From contig JAPLBK010000034.1 of the NCBI GenBank assembly GCA_026392775.1, forward strand, positions 1 to 48,998: a stretch of DNA of 48,998 bases, in the 5' to 3' direction. The notes beneath the pieces were generated by a model. It saw nothing but the letters and a program-made list of their open reading frames with translations, ran no database searches and was not told where the DNA came from. This DNA comes from Actinomycetota bacterium. Lineage in GTDB: Bacteria; Actinomycetota; Actinomycetes; Nanopelagicales; Nanopelagicaceae. Below, one piece after another: positions 35,508-44,144 of the stretch. How positions within the stretch are numbered: position 1 is the first letter of the stretch; every line of letters starts with the position of its first letter. A program made the position numbers and the translations under genes.

Positions 35508-38348
35508 TTACTTCTTGCTCTGCGCATTAATCGCTGAATCAAGTGCTGATTTTAATCGCTTCTGTGCTTTGTCATAAGCAGCGAAATCACCCTTTGCAAG
35601 TGCAGCTAACCCATCAGAGTATGCCTGCTTAGCACTAGCGAGTGCGTTAGCAAGAGATGAATTAGTTGTTCCTGTTGTTGTATTTGTGGTTCCAGATGTT
35701 GATGTTGTTCCAGAATTTCCTCCAAATACTTGATCGAGTGCACCTTTTAATGTGTCGTCATAACCAATTTGATCTCCAAAGGAAACTAGAACCTTTTGTA
35801 GTAATGGATATGAAGCAGTATTTGCAGTTGCACGAACATAGACGGGCTGTACATAAAGTAGGCCACCACCAACTGGCAGAGTTAACAGGTTACCAAGCAC
35901 AACATCTGACCCGCCTTGGCGAAGAAGTGAAAGCGAGTTAGCAACCTCAGGTTTTGCTTCAAAGTTTGAGGCTACCTGGGAAGGTCCAGCCACGTTTGTG
36001 CTTCGAGGTAGTTGAAGCACGGTGATTTTTCCGTAGCCAGGACCTGCATCTGAGTTAACGACTGCAAATGCAGATAAGTTTTCACGTCCACCGCGTGGAA
36101 CGAATGGGGTTGTCAATGCAAACTCTGGCTTAGCTTCACCAGGCATCTGCAGAGTTAAGTAATAAGGAGGCTGTGCACCGGCATTACCACCAAAAGTTGA
36201 TGGGTCACGAGGTACGCGCCAGAAGTCTTGTCCGCCGTAGAAAGCTGCCGCTGTTTGCACGTGGTAGGAAGAGAGAATTTCACGTTGCACACGGAACATA
36301 TCTTCTGGATAGCGGATGTGCTCAAGCAGAGACTTTGAAATCTTGCTCTTTGGTTGAATTATTCCAGGAAATGCTTTGCTCCATGTTGCAAGAACTGGAT
36401 CTTTTTCATCCCATTGATACAAAGAAACAGTGCCATCGTAAGCATCAACGGTTGCCTTAATAGAGTTACGGATGTAGTTAATGTTCTGATTTCTTTGAGC
36501 TGTAACTGATGTTGAGTTAGTAGTTAATGCATCAGTTGTGGCGCCAGAAAGTGAGGTTTGTCTTGAGTATGGATAGCCAGCACTAGTGGTGTAGCCATCG
36601 ATAATCCATAAAATCTTGCCGTTAATAATGGCTGGATAGGGATCGCCATCAAGAGTTAGCCATGGAGCAACTCTTGCCACACGCTCACGTGGATTACGGT
36701 TATATAGAATCTTTGAATCTTTATTAATTAAAGAAGAAAGCAAAATACGTTGCTCCTGATACTTCAACGCAAAAACAATCTTGTTCACAAGGGAGCCGAC
36801 TGGAACACCACCTGTACCTGAGTAAGTGACGTTCTTTTGACCATTAGCTGATGCATCATCTGGATAGTCAAACTCGACTGGATTATCAGTCTTAACGCCA
36901 CCAATGATTGAGTAATCAGGAACGTTTTCACCGAAGTAAACACGTGGCTCGAAATCTCCAAGACCTTTAGTAGGTGGCAAATCACCAACTGCAAATGAAG
37001 GCTTCCCATCGGTGTCTCGCGCATTACCAAAGGCGGCAACGAAACCAAATCCATGTGTGTAGACCAAGTGGTCATTTATCCAATTACGTGATGGGTTACC
37101 TGCGATATTGAGTTCGCGCACTGCAACTGCCACATCGCGCTTCACGCCATCTATTGTGTAACGATCGATATCAAGGGATTCTGGGAATGTGTAATAAGGC
37201 TTAATCTGCTGCAATTGGCGGAAAGTAGCTGAAATTACGTTGGGATCCATCAAGCGGATATTTGCAATAGTGGCAGCATCTTTAGTGAGCTGGCCAGCAG
37301 ATGTTGTCAGAGTTGCTTGGTAATCGCTGACTTCAACGCCGGACAAACCATAAGCATCGCGAGTGGCATCGATATTGCGCTGAATGAACGGTGCTTCCTT
37401 AGAAGACTCACTTGGCTTTACTTGGAACTGTTGGATAGCTCCTGGATAAATCCCTGCAATCAAAACTGAAGAAACCACAAGGAGTGCAGTTCCTGCAGCT
37501 GGTAGCACCCATGAACGACGAACGATGTTCGCGAAAAATAGCAGCGCACACACAACGGCAATTGCCGCCAGAATCGCTTTAGCAGGAAGAGTTGCATTGA
37601 CATCGGTATAAGTAAGACCGGTGATCAACTTACTGTCCTTAAGTGCTAATTGATAGCGATCAAACCAGTAAGCCACCGCCTTCATTAAGACAACGCCACC
37701 GAGAAGAACTGAGAGCTGCACGCGTGCAGCAACAGTTGTGCGGTCTTCTTGAACCTGTAGGCGAATTCCACCATAAAGATAATGAATAACAGCTGAAGCA
37801 ATAATTGCTAGAACCAAAGTTGAGATACCCCAAGCAATTAATGTTTGATAGAAGGGTAATTTAAATGCAAAGAAAGAAATGTCCATATTGAACTGTGGAT
37901 CTTTCACACCAAAACTAGTTGAGTTCTTAAACAACAACCAAGATTCCCAAAGCGCAGATCCTGATGTACCAGCAAAGTAGAAAAGTCCCACAGCAAGTGC
38001 AAGAACAACCCAGCGCTTAATCGGTTCGATTTGTGCACGATAGCGCTCGAGATTATCTGCTTCGATGCTTAAGGGAACATAGAGTGGACGTCGCTTATAG
38101 GCAATGATGATGTTGAGTAAAATTGTTGATGAAGTAAGCAATCCGGCTATTACGAAGAGAAAAATCTTGGTCGTTAGAACTGTTGTCCAAACTGAAGTGA
38201 AATCAACTGATTTAAACCATAACCAATCAGCATAGAAACCACTGAGTGAGAGCAGAACTCCTGAGAGAACAACCAAAATTGTGATCGTTAGTGTCAGGGG
38301 ACTGCGTCGACCTTTGAAATTGAACTGTGAAGTTGAATTACTTGTCAT
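35508..38348 (-). CDS. UPF0182 family membrane protein
   Basis: 946 residues from ATG 38348 (ATG 38354 is also in frame). Seven hydrophobic segments in the first ~320 residues (for example LTITILVVLSGVLLSLSGF and IFLFVIAGLLTSSTILLN), then a large outside domain with family blocks such as IQRNIDATRDAYGL, NWINDHLVYTHGFGFVAA and YPEDMFRVQREIL. Function of the family is not known. A Thr/Gly/Ser/Asn repeat tract (TSGTTNTTTGTTNSS) links to a C-terminal helical segment of about 50 residues. TAGCGT lies six bases before the 38348 ATG, a leaderless arrangement. Confidence 0.93.
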   Translation of the reverse strand: MTSNSTSQFNFKGRRSPLTLTITILVVLSGVLLSLSGFYADWLWFKSVDFTSVWTTVLTTKIFLFVIAGLLTSSTILLNIIIAYKRRPLYVPLSIEADNLERYRAQIEPIKRWVVLALAVGLFYFAGTSGSALWESWLLFKNSTSFGVKDPQFNMDISFFAFKLPFYQTLIAWGISTLVLAIIASAVIHYLYGGIRLQVQEDRTTVAARVQLSVLLGGVVLMKAVAYWFDRYQLALKDSKLITGLTYTDVNATLPAKAILAAIAVVCALLFFANIVRRSWVLPAAGTALLVVSSVLIAGIYPGAIQQFQVKPSESSKEAPFIQRNIDATRDAYGLSGVEVSDYQATLTTSAGQLTKDAATIANIRLMDPNVISATFRQLQQIKPYYTFPESLDIDRYTIDGVKRDVAVAVRELNIAGNPSRNWINDHLVYTHGFGFVAAFGNARDTDGKPSFAVGDLPPTKGLGDFEPRVYFGENVPDYSIIGGVKTDNPVEFDYPDDASANGQKNVTYSGTGGVPVGSLVNKIVFALKYQEQRILLSSLINKDSKILYNRNPRERVARVAPWLTLDGDPYPAIINGKILWIIDGYTTSAGYPYSRQTSLSGATTDALTTNSTSVTAQRNQNINYIRNSIKATVDAYDGTVSLYQWDEKDPVLATWSKAFPGIIQPKSKISKSLLEHIRYPEDMFRVQREILSSYHVQTAAAFYGGQDFWRVPRDPSTFGGNAGAQPPYYLTLQMPGEAKPEFALTTPFVPRGGRENLSAFAVVNSDAGPGYGKITVLQLPRSTNVAGPSQVASNFEAKPEVANSLSLLRQGGSDVVLGNLLTLPVGGGLLYVQPVYVRATANTASYPLLQKVLVSFGDQIGYDDTLKGALDQVFGGNSGTTSTSGTTNTTTGTTNSSLANALASAKQAYSDGLAALAKGDFAAYDKAQKRLKSALDSAINAQSKK

Positions 38349-38354
38349 GGCCAT

Positions 38355-38360
38355 ACGCTA
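38355..38360 (-). promoter_or_regulatory. -10 element of the UPF0182 gene, leaderless
   Basis: TAGCGT on the - strand, six bases before ATG 38348. No ribosome-binding site between. No recognisable -35. Confidence 0.4.
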
Positions 38361-38392
38361 GCGCAAGAGCGCGCAAGCTTCATTCTCACCCT

Positions 38393-39130
38393 TTATAGGG
38401 CGGCGATGGCCTCGGCCAAGGTGGCAACTGTCACAACCTTGATTCCAGGGGGAATATTTGCGATCTCTCCACTGTTGCCAGCAGGGGCCAAAAAGAGAGT
38501 GGCACCAGCCTTATAGGCTGCCAAGATCTTCAAGTTTATTCCGCCAATAGGACCAACTTTTCCATCTGTTGAAATCGTGCCCGTTCCTGCGATGTGGCGG
38601 CCTTGCAGTAAATCCTTTTGAGTTAACAATTCAATAACGCCGATGGCAAAGATCATGCCACCACTTGGCCCACCAGTTTTCTTGACATCAAATGCAATAT
38701 TTTTTATGCGCAAATCATTTGCGGCAACGCCATATTGCGGATGTAATCGCAAAAAAGAGAGTGCTGCAGTTTTAGCAGTGTCTTGCGAGCTAACCATGTC
38801 AGCTTTGGCTTTTTTATCTTCACTCTTCTGGGTGGTACCAGGTGGATAGATTGCAGCGCGTGGATAGACAGCCTCATCAGCCCTGATCCATGAGTACACG
38901 ATTTCAGGTCCAATTATCCAAGAGTTTGGATTTGTGACTCTGATTGACATTAAATCAATACGACCATTCGCTGGGTATGACTTTTGATCTTTAATAGTAA
39001 TTAATTTGTCAAAAATATTTTGTGCTTGCCCTGGCAAAATAATGACATAAGGCAATGGAGCAATAAGTGCTAGCGCACAAAAGAGAAGGAGAATAATTCT
39101 TGCTATTCGTGGAAGCGGTGAAAAGCGCAC
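38393..39130 (-). CDS. Lon-like (S16) membrane-anchored protease lacking the PDZ domain
   Basis: 245 residues, starting at GTG 39130. An N-terminal membrane anchor (about 8-33) is followed by a ~100-residue extracellular segment similar to the YlbL family (SYPANGRIDLMSIRVT, AIYPPGTT) and then the Lon protease fold with S156 in GGPSGG and K201 in IGGINLK as the Ser-Lys pair, plus IAGTGTISTDG and TLFLAPAGNS. Family members are about 340 residues with a PDZ domain before the protease; here the joint AALSFLRLHP to DLRIKNIAF has no room for it. Lies between a small membrane protein and UPF0182, the usual place. Confidence 0.88.
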   Translation of the reverse strand: MRFSPLPRIARIILLLFCALALIAPLPYVIILPGQAQNIFDKLITIKDQKSYPANGRIDLMSIRVTNPNSWIIGPEIVYSWIRADEAVYPRAAIYPPGTTQKSEDKKAKADMVSSQDTAKTAALSFLRLHPQYGVAANDLRIKNIAFDVKKTGGPSGGMIFAIGVIELLTQKDLLQGRHIAGTGTISTDGKVGPIGGINLKILAAYKAGATLFLAPAGNSGEIANIPPGIKVVTVATLAEAIAAL

Positions 39131-39147
39131 AGTCTGGGAGCGTTCTT

Positions 39148-39456
39148 TTAGGATTTCTTCAGGAAAGGATTATCATCAAAAGAATCATCAGCAGAATCGG
39201 GCTTAATGATTTGGGTTCGGCTGTTTCCCGCTACTGAACTTGGAGCTGTCGGGGGTTGCACTGCATCGGCTGCAACATCACGGGCCTGTGAATCACGTAG
39301 TGAATCTTGAAAGCGCTGAAATTGGCCAACAGAGCGTTGGGTTTCTTGCTTGAACTTTCCTTCAAATTTAGTTACCCATAAAACATAGAGAAGAGCCCCA
39401 CTCAAACCCAGAGCGGGGACAACCCACCAGATGAGTGCAATAAAGGAGTTAGACAT
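39148..39456 (-). CDS. small single-pass membrane protein, unknown
   Basis: 102 residues. One hydrophobic segment near the N-terminus (about 5-29: IALIWWVVPALGLSGALLYV), then a charged amphipathic stretch (KFEGKFKQETQRSVGQFQRF) and a Pro/Ser/Asp-rich tail ending DDNPFLKKS. I do not recognise a family. Encoded 17 bases before the Lon-like gene on the same strand. TAGGCT (39468-39463) is six bases before its ATG, so it is probably a leaderless first gene of this - strand operon. Confidence 0.75.
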   Translation of the reverse strand: MSNSFIALIWWVVPALGLSGALLYVLWVTKFEGKFKQETQRSVGQFQRFQDSLRDSQARDVAADAVQPPTAPSSVAGNSRTQIIKPDSADDSFDDNPFLKKS

Positions 39457-39462
39457 AGGGCC

Positions 39463-39468
39463 AGCCTA
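39463..39468 (-). promoter_or_regulatory. -10 element, leaderless
   Basis: TAGGCT on the - strand, exactly six bases before ATG 39456; the same hexamer stands before acpS. A TTAGCA sequence 18 bases further upstream is a weak -35. Confidence 0.45.
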
Positions 39469-39585
39469 CCTTGTGCGGGCGAAGGGTGCTAAAGATGCTC
39501 AATTATTAACTTGCTCACAAATAACTCATTGAGTTTGGGAAGAAATCAGATGGCTATCTGGTTACAGCACTGGGAGGATTCACAC

Positions 39586-40902
39586 ATGTCGCCATTTGGT
39601 TTTACACCTGATAGTTCAGATGAGCCTGAAAAAAATAAGGATGGCGAGTCAGTTGATTTCGCAGCCATGATGGCGCAGATGCAACAACAGATCCAACAAC
39701 AGTTTTCTACACTCGGTATGAGCGCCCCAGGGTTTTCTGCAACCACAGAAGCACTTCCAAAAATCATTGTTCGAGATACTGCAAAGAAGTTTGTCACTGC
39801 AAAGGGCTCAGCCCCTATTGGTGCTAATGATGTGGCAAAGATAGAAGAGGCATTTGCTATTGCCGAGCTGTGGCTCAATGAAGCAACTTATTTTTCACAA
39901 ACAAGTACAACCGGAAATCCTGCGATGGCTAGAACCGATTGGGTCGACACAACTTTAAATGGCTGGCAAGTATCTGTTGAGCCTTTAGCAACGGGCTTAG
40001 CCGCTGCCATTTCAGAGCTACTCAACAATGCCAATGGTGAAGAAGGCCAAAGCGAGGCTGAAAACGCCATGCAGATCCCAGTGGGAATGATTGCCACGCT
40101 GCTGCGCTCCTTTATTGGCTCATTGATCGCAACACAGCTGGGCCAATCCATTGGCGGATTAGCCGCATCGGTTACTGGCACCCACGATGTGGGATTGCCA
40201 TTAGTAGAGCCTGTCTACCCATCTCTTGTTCCACAAAATATTGATGAGTGGGGACAAGATCTCAATATTCCTATGGATGAGGTTCGCATCTTTCATGCAC
40301 TTCGTGAAAGCGCGCTCGCACGGTTATTTGCTCACAACCCATGGCTGATTTCTTATATTCGCACAGCAATTTCAGATTATGGAAAAGGAATCCGCATTGA
40401 TATCGATGCTATTCAGCGTCAAGCACAAGAAGTCTTTGATAACGCTTCACAAGAGGGTAAGGAGTTTGATCCAACTAATCCAGAGAGTTTTAATATTGCT
40501 CTCAATGAAGGAATTTTCACACCAGAGGAAACTCCAGCACAACGCGCAGCCTTAACAAAGTTAGAAACAGTCCTCGCTCTCATCGATGGCTGGAGTGAAG
40601 AAGTAGTCACACTTGCTGCAGGAGATCGACTTCCTAATCTTGTTGCGCTGCAAGAAACTTTGCGCCGCCGTAGAGCAACTTCAGCACCTGCTCAACAGTT
40701 ATTTGCAACGATGTTTGGTTTGCAGGTCTCCCCAAAGCTCTCACGAGAGGCTTCCACGTTTTGGAAGGCAGTTCGTGAGGTGAAAGAACTCGAAGGCAGA
40801 GATCGAATTTGGAGTGGAATCTTGCCGACTTCTGATGATCTATTAACGCCGCAAAGTTACCTGGCAAGTATTGAAATTCCTGATGATTTATCGGGCCTAT
40901 AA
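39586..40902 (+). CDS. zinc-dependent metalloprotease-like protein (DUF2342 / TIGR03624 type)
   Basis: 438 residues from ATG 39586, chosen for its GGGAGGA ribosome-binding site; a TTG at 39511 is in frame. The Gln/Met-rich N-terminus (MMAQMQQQIQQQF) and the central block FHALRESALARLFAHNPWLI with SDYGKGIRIDIDAIQRQAQ resemble actinobacterial proteins annotated as putative hydrolase or zinc-dependent metalloprotease. The canonical HExxH is replaced here by HALRE within FHALRESALARLF, the pattern used by the family. Diverges from the Lon-like operon. Confidence 0.8.
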   Translation: MSPFGFTPDSSDEPEKNKDGESVDFAAMMAQMQQQIQQQFSTLGMSAPGFSATTEALPKIIVRDTAKKFVTAKGSAPIGANDVAKIEEAFAIAELWLNEATYFSQTSTTGNPAMARTDWVDTTLNGWQVSVEPLATGLAAAISELLNNANGEEGQSEAENAMQIPVGMIATLLRSFIGSLIATQLGQSIGGLAASVTGTHDVGLPLVEPVYPSLVPQNIDEWGQDLNIPMDEVRIFHALRESALARLFAHNPWLISYIRTAISDYGKGIRIDIDAIQRQAQEVFDNASQEGKEFDPTNPESFNIALNEGIFTPEETPAQRAALTKLETVLALIDGWSEEVVTLAAGDRLPNLVALQETLRRRRATSAPAQQLFATMFGLQVSPKLSREASTFWKAVREVKELEGRDRIWSGILPTSDDLLTPQSYLASIEIPDDLSGL

Positions 40903-40920
40903 AAGCCACAGATAGAAAAG

Positions 40921-40991
40921 CGAACTCCCCGGCCGCTCATTCTGTATCAGCCTTCCCCTTGCTGATATAGAACAGTTATCCGAGGAGTTCG
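40921..40991. other. long two-stem hairpin in the gap before the YgjP-like gene
   Basis: Outer arms 40921-40932 and 40980-40991 match 11 of 12; a symmetrical 7/7 internal loop follows; inner arms 40940-40951 and 40961-40972 pair over 12 with one G-U; loop of 9 pyrimidine-rich bases (CTTCCCCTT). No T-run follows, so it is not an ordinary terminator. A structured RNA or a DNA cruciform is possible. Confidence 0.6.
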
Positions 40992-41039
40992 TAGTCGTAA
41001 CGTAAATGTATTTGGCTTGAGAATCAACTGAAAGGCACT

Positions 41040-41067
41040 TTGACACAACCTATTTTTCTCGTGTAAT
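41040..41067 (+). promoter_or_regulatory. promoter of the YgjP-like gene
   Basis: TTGACA (41040-41045), 16-base spacer, TGTAAT (41062-41067). Predicted leader about 65 bases, containing a CTCAAC/GTTGAG inverted repeat (41102-41107, 41113-41118). Confidence 0.6.
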
Positions 41068-41138
41068 GGAGATTTATTTTTCTCTTTGATTGTAAAAATC
41101 TCTCAACACGTGGTTGAGGTTTCCATGGCGTATCTGGG

Positions 41139-41753
41139 ATGGGAGATACCGTGCTCTCTATGGACACCCCAGCATTTGAAGATCTTGGAAGTGAGAACAC
41201 ACTTCCGGGAATCAGTGAAGGCGAAATCATTGTTATTAGATCCACTCGGCGAAAGAAAAACATCTCTGCTTATCGCCAGGGGGGTCGAATTGTTGTCTCA
41301 ATCCCAGCCAGAATGAGTAAAGCCGATGAACGGGCGATGGTTCCAGAGATGGTGGCCAAGATTCGGGCCCAAGAAGCCGCTATTACGATGAGTGAAGAGG
41401 GCCTAGCCCAACGCATAGAGGAGCTTTTGAGCGAACTAGCCCCAGAAATCTCCCTTCGCCCAGCAACAGTTGCTTGGCGAGGGATGCGCGAGCGCTGGGG
41501 TTCATGCACAGGTGTGGATCGAAGCATTCGTATCTCTGATCGACTCAAAGGCGCCCCTGACTACGCCCTGGACTATGTCCTCTTTCATGAAGCCATCCAC
41601 CTTGAGTATTTCGACCATGGGGCAGAGTTCAAGGAGCTTTTGGCCAGATTTCCTAGGGCCGAGATCGCCAGCGCCTACCTGGATGGCTATGAAGCAGCTG
41701 AAACTGCGCTCGCAGCCCCAGAAGCGCTCAAAAAGCTCCTGGCCAAGGGTTGA
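41139..41753 (+). CDS. YgjP-like zinc metallopeptidase
   Basis: 204 residues with ATG 41139; GTG 41151 or ATG 41160 are alternatives since the first residues are not conserved. Family blocks: STRRKKNISAYRQGGRIVVS near the N-terminus, RERWGSC (118-123) and the zinc site HEAIH (150-154) with H160 and E163 following (FDHGAEF). These WGSC-HExxH proteins (DUF45) are metallopeptidases of unknown substrate. Placed with the zinc-dependent metalloprotease and DUF5679 as in other actinobacteria. Preceded by a good promoter and the long hairpin. Confidence 0.85.
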   Translation: MGDTVLSMDTPAFEDLGSENTLPGISEGEIIVIRSTRRKKNISAYRQGGRIVVSIPARMSKADERAMVPEMVAKIRAQEAAITMSEEGLAQRIEELLSELAPEISLRPATVAWRGMRERWGSCTGVDRSIRISDRLKGAPDYALDYVLFHEAIHLEYFDHGAEFKELLARFPRAEIASAYLDGYEAAETALAAPEALKKLLAKG

Positions 41754-41782
41754 AAAAACTCCTCCACAAACGCGCCTACTTT

Positions 41783-41805
41783 CCCTCGATTGAGCGTGTC
41801 GAGGG
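41783..41805. repeat. 7-bp hairpin upstream of the DUF5679 gene
   Basis: CCCTCGA (41783-41789) and TCGAGGG (41799-41805), 9-base loop. Sits 84 bases before the start of the small zinc-ribbon gene and may end the YgjP-like transcript or shape the leader. Confidence 0.4.
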
Positions 41806-41888
41806 GTATCGTCTCACTTAACAGAACGCTCGCCCCGCACGGGGAGCAACCCCTTAGGGATTGCAAGCGTCGAACGGAGGACAAGAAA

Positions 41889-42053
41889 ATGGCAGTTGAG
41901 ACATACAAAGGTGACGCTTACTGCGTTAAGTGCAAAGAGAAGCGTGATTTTGAGGGAACCGTAAAGGTCTCTGAATCTGGTCGGCGCATGGCACAGGGCA
42001 TCTGTCCAGTGTGTGGCACCAAGGTCAATCGCATCCTCGGCAAAGCACAGTAA
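41889..42053 (+). CDS. DUF5679 zinc-ribbon protein
   Basis: 54 residues. Begins MAVETYKGDAYCVKCKEKRDFEG and ends with CPVCGTKVNRILGKAQ, here giving two CxxC knuckles (CVKC and CPVC). Near-identical short proteins occur across actinobacteria as DUF5679; function unknown, a zinc ribbon binding nucleic acid or the ribosome is a guess. The ATG 41889 follows GGAGGACAAGAAA; the frame is open back to 41790 but the upstream part is not conserved. Two hairpins follow its stop. Confidence 0.92.
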   Translation: MAVETYKGDAYCVKCKEKRDFEGTVKVSESGRRMAQGICPVCGTKVNRILGKAQ

Positions 42054-42061
42054 TTAAATTT

Positions 42062-42081
42062 CGCTCACCTAGATGTGAGCG
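42062..42081. repeat. 7-bp hairpin after the DUF5679 gene
   Basis: CGCTCAC (42062-42068) and GTGAGCG (42075-42081) around a 6-base loop, 11 bases before a true terminator. Confidence 0.45.
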
Positions 42082-42092
42082 TCTAGCGTTAA

Positions 42093-42135
42093 AAGAAACC
42101 CTCACCTTCCTAAGCGAAGGTGGGGGTTTCTTCAT
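42093..42135 (+). terminator. Rho-independent terminator
   Basis: 17-bp stem (42093-42109 with 42116-42132, one G-U), 6-base loop, T-rich 3' side (TTTCTTCAT). Ends the DUF5679 transcript. Confidence 0.85.
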
Positions 42136-42220
42136 GCCATTGCACGTATTCAACCAGTGATGACACATCTCACAGAGTAGTAATTAACCGGGGCGCTCCA
42201 CAGGTTATGAGGAAGTAAAA

Positions 42221-43414
42221 ATGCAAAGCCCTTGGGCTAGCAACCCTTGCACCATGACTACTACATCAAGTGCGGCCCCTATTTTTCCCCGTCTAAAAAA
42301 CGGCGTCTTTATTAGTTCATTAACCTCAACACAGGAAAGCTCTATCACGATGGCCACCTCAACTCATGGGGTTGCGATTAAGCACTCTTCGGCCAGATCA
42401 ATTATTGAGCAGTTCACTGGGATCTTGAACTGTGATGAAATCTCTCAAAAACTGGGAATTCCAATCAAAATAATCGAATCCATTATTGATGAGCTACTGG
42501 CAGCAAACTTTCTTGACACACAACGCAAAACAATAAAGCTCAATAATAGATTTCAATCAGCAATTGAATCCCGAGCTGTTCACACACAAGACCAAAGTAT
42601 TGATGCTGCCTTTAGTCAGCTACAAAAACGTTTAGCGCCAGAGTTAAGTCAAGCCACGTGGATTCAAGGAGTTCGAGATGGCGGGGTGGATGTCATGACT
42701 GCGCGCCAGAATTTTGGTGTTGAAATTATTGGTAACTCACGAACAGCAACTTTGCTCTTTTCAATTCTCTTGGCAAGTGGTGTGACAAATACTCGGATTT
42801 CTTTATCTGCCTCATACAAACATCCAACGGTTGTTGATAGTGATTTAGGCTCAGGATCACTGAGAACAACTGACTTAGGTCTTAACTATAAAAAGAGAAT
42901 CGAAGAGTTAGCACGGGAATGGTCACTCTTTCCCGTGGCATCTAGTTTTGCACTTGCTCAACGAGGTGCACCAAAGCCTGTTGTTCCAGAGAAGAATTTA
43001 CGAATAATCTGCGGCAGCTTTGATTCACAGTATGTAGAGCATCTTTTACGCGATGGGCAAGACCACTTCTTTGTGGGCAGAGCACCGGGTCATGTGGCAA
43101 CAGTTGGACCTTTTGTTCAACCCGGCAGTACTCCATGCCGGCGTTGTCTTTCACTTATTGAAGCTGATCGGGTGGGTGTTGCTGAACTCTCTATTCCACT
43201 TGGAACAAGTGATGAGCTCCCGATCGCAGTTGCTCACCAAGTTGCGGCTCTGGCGGCACATGCTGCGTTGAAATTTATAGATACAGGCAAAAGTGAACTA
43301 CAAGCTGCTCAGTTGATTGTGGACTTCCTAGATGCGCTCAATCCCCAGTTACAGCATTTCCCGCAGCACCCAGAGTGTGAATGCTTGTGGACAGATGCAG
43401 ACGTGCTTCTTTAG
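42221..43414 (+). CDS. degenerate ThiF/cyclodehydratase-like zinc-binding protein
   Basis: 397 residues from ATG 42221 with GAGGAAG before it. N-terminal ~120 residues look like a winged-helix or leader-binding type segment (SARSIIEQFTGILNCDEISQ then KLGIPIKIIESIIDELLA). The middle resembles the nucleotide-binding half of E1/ThiF proteins but the glycine loop is degraded to IIGNSRTATLL. C-terminal GPFVQPGSTPCRRCL and HPECEC give four cysteines (C306, C309, C386, C388) that should bind zinc, as in cyclodehydratase-type E1-like proteins. Actinobacteria often carry such a ThiF-like gene here. Enzymatic adenylation is doubtful. It precedes a set of pilus-like genes. Confidence 0.7.
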   Translation: MQSPWASNPCTMTTTSSAAPIFPRLKNGVFISSLTSTQESSITMATSTHGVAIKHSSARSIIEQFTGILNCDEISQKLGIPIKIIESIIDELLAANFLDTQRKTIKLNNRFQSAIESRAVHTQDQSIDAAFSQLQKRLAPELSQATWIQGVRDGGVDVMTARQNFGVEIIGNSRTATLLFSILLASGVTNTRISLSASYKHPTVVDSDLGSGSLRTTDLGLNYKKRIEELAREWSLFPVASSFALAQRGAPKPVVPEKNLRIICGSFDSQYVEHLLRDGQDHFFVGRAPGHVATVGPFVQPGSTPCRRCLSLIEADRVGVAELSIPLGTSDELPIAVAHQVAALAAHAALKFIDTGKSELQAAQLIVDFLDALNPQLQHFPQHPECECLWTDADVLL

Positions 43415-43472
43415 TCAGGTGCAGTTGTGCACAGCCGCATTCTTCAGGCTTATTGAGTTAGAAAGCTAGAAC

Positions 43473-43495
43473 AAGATTGAGCGTCACTCAATCTT
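43473..43495. promoter_or_regulatory. 9-bp inverted repeat upstream of the pilin-like operon
   Basis: AAGATTGAG (43473-43481) and CTCAATCTT (43487-43495), 5-base centre, perfect. It is 36 bases before the first pilin-like start and lacks a T-run long enough for a sure terminator, so it may be an operator or an attenuator. Confidence 0.5.
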
Positions 43496-43530
43496 CACCC
43501 ACCACCAAAAAGAAATGAGAAGAGAAGCAA

Positions 43531-43764
43531 ATGAATCAATTAATGAAATCAATGATTGATGCAGAGTTAGTTCTGCGCGAAGGCCTTGTTAAAGCCCACA
43601 AGAGGTTCTATTCACAGTTAAGAGATGAACAGGGCGATGTGCCTGGTTGGGTCTTAGTAGTCCTCATGACCACCGGCCTAGTAACTGCAATCTGGACTAT
43701 TGCCGCACCTCGCTTAACCGCAATTCTTAAGAACTCTCTCGATGCAATGAATGGGATCCGATAA
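43531..43764 (+). CDS. small Flp-pilin-like membrane protein
   Basis: 77 residues. A charged amphipathic N-terminus (about 1-35) runs to RDEQGDVPGWVLVVLMTTGL, one membrane segment (about 39-58), and a short tail (RLTAILKNSLDAMNGIR). The G/E-D-x-G before a hydrophobic stretch resembles the processing region of Flp/Tad pilins, though the preceding part is long. It is followed after 2 bases by a TadE-like gene. Probably the major or first minor pilin of a Tad-like assembly; the exact family is not certain. Confidence 0.7.
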   Translation: MNQLMKSMIDAELVLREGLVKAHKRFYSQLRDEQGDVPGWVLVVLMTTGLVTAIWTIAAPRLTAILKNSLDAMNGIR

Positions 43765-43766
43765 CC

Positions 43767-44144
43767 ATGTCTACACGAGCCTTTCATCAAAACCTTTTGC
43801 GCAAAGCTAGGCAAGAGAGCGGCAATGTTGAAAGCTCGCTTGTTCTCATTCCTCTAGTTTTCCTCTTTCTCATCTCGGTTGAACTCATAGTTGCGACCAA
43901 TCTTCGCAACAGCGACTTTGCTCTGGCTCAAAGTGATGCCTCAAGTAGAGCAATCAGCGGAGTAGTTACTAGTTCAGATCAAGTTATTGAATTGAGTTCA
44001 CCTGATTCATTTACCCACATGAAGCTATTGATTACTCGCAGAAAGCATTCATTACCGCAGTTAGTTCCAGGTTTAGTCGCACTCCTTGGTGGTAATGCTG
44101 TTGTTGAAGTAAATGGTGCAGCAGTTATGGAAAGCCTGAATTGA
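43767..44144 (+). CDS. TadE-like pseudopilin
   Basis: 125 residues. Basic N-terminus, then QESGNVESSLVLIPLVFLFL, the class of glutamate-containing prepilin sequence of TadE proteins with the hydrophobic helix at about 23-42. The rest is a small outer domain (ALAQSDASSRAISGVVTSSD). No signal peptidase I site. Overlaps the next gene by 4 bases. Confidence 0.75.
   Translation: MSTRAFHQNLLRKARQESGNVESSLVLIPLVFLFLISVELIVATNLRNSDFALAQSDASSRAISGVVTSSDQVIELSSPDSFTHMKLLITRRKHSLPQLVPGLVALLGGNAVVEVNGAAVMESLN

Noticed and set aside
40921..40991. The two-stem hairpin as an integron attC site
   Set aside because: GTTATCC only partly fits the core site GTTRRRY, there is no integrase and no cassette array.
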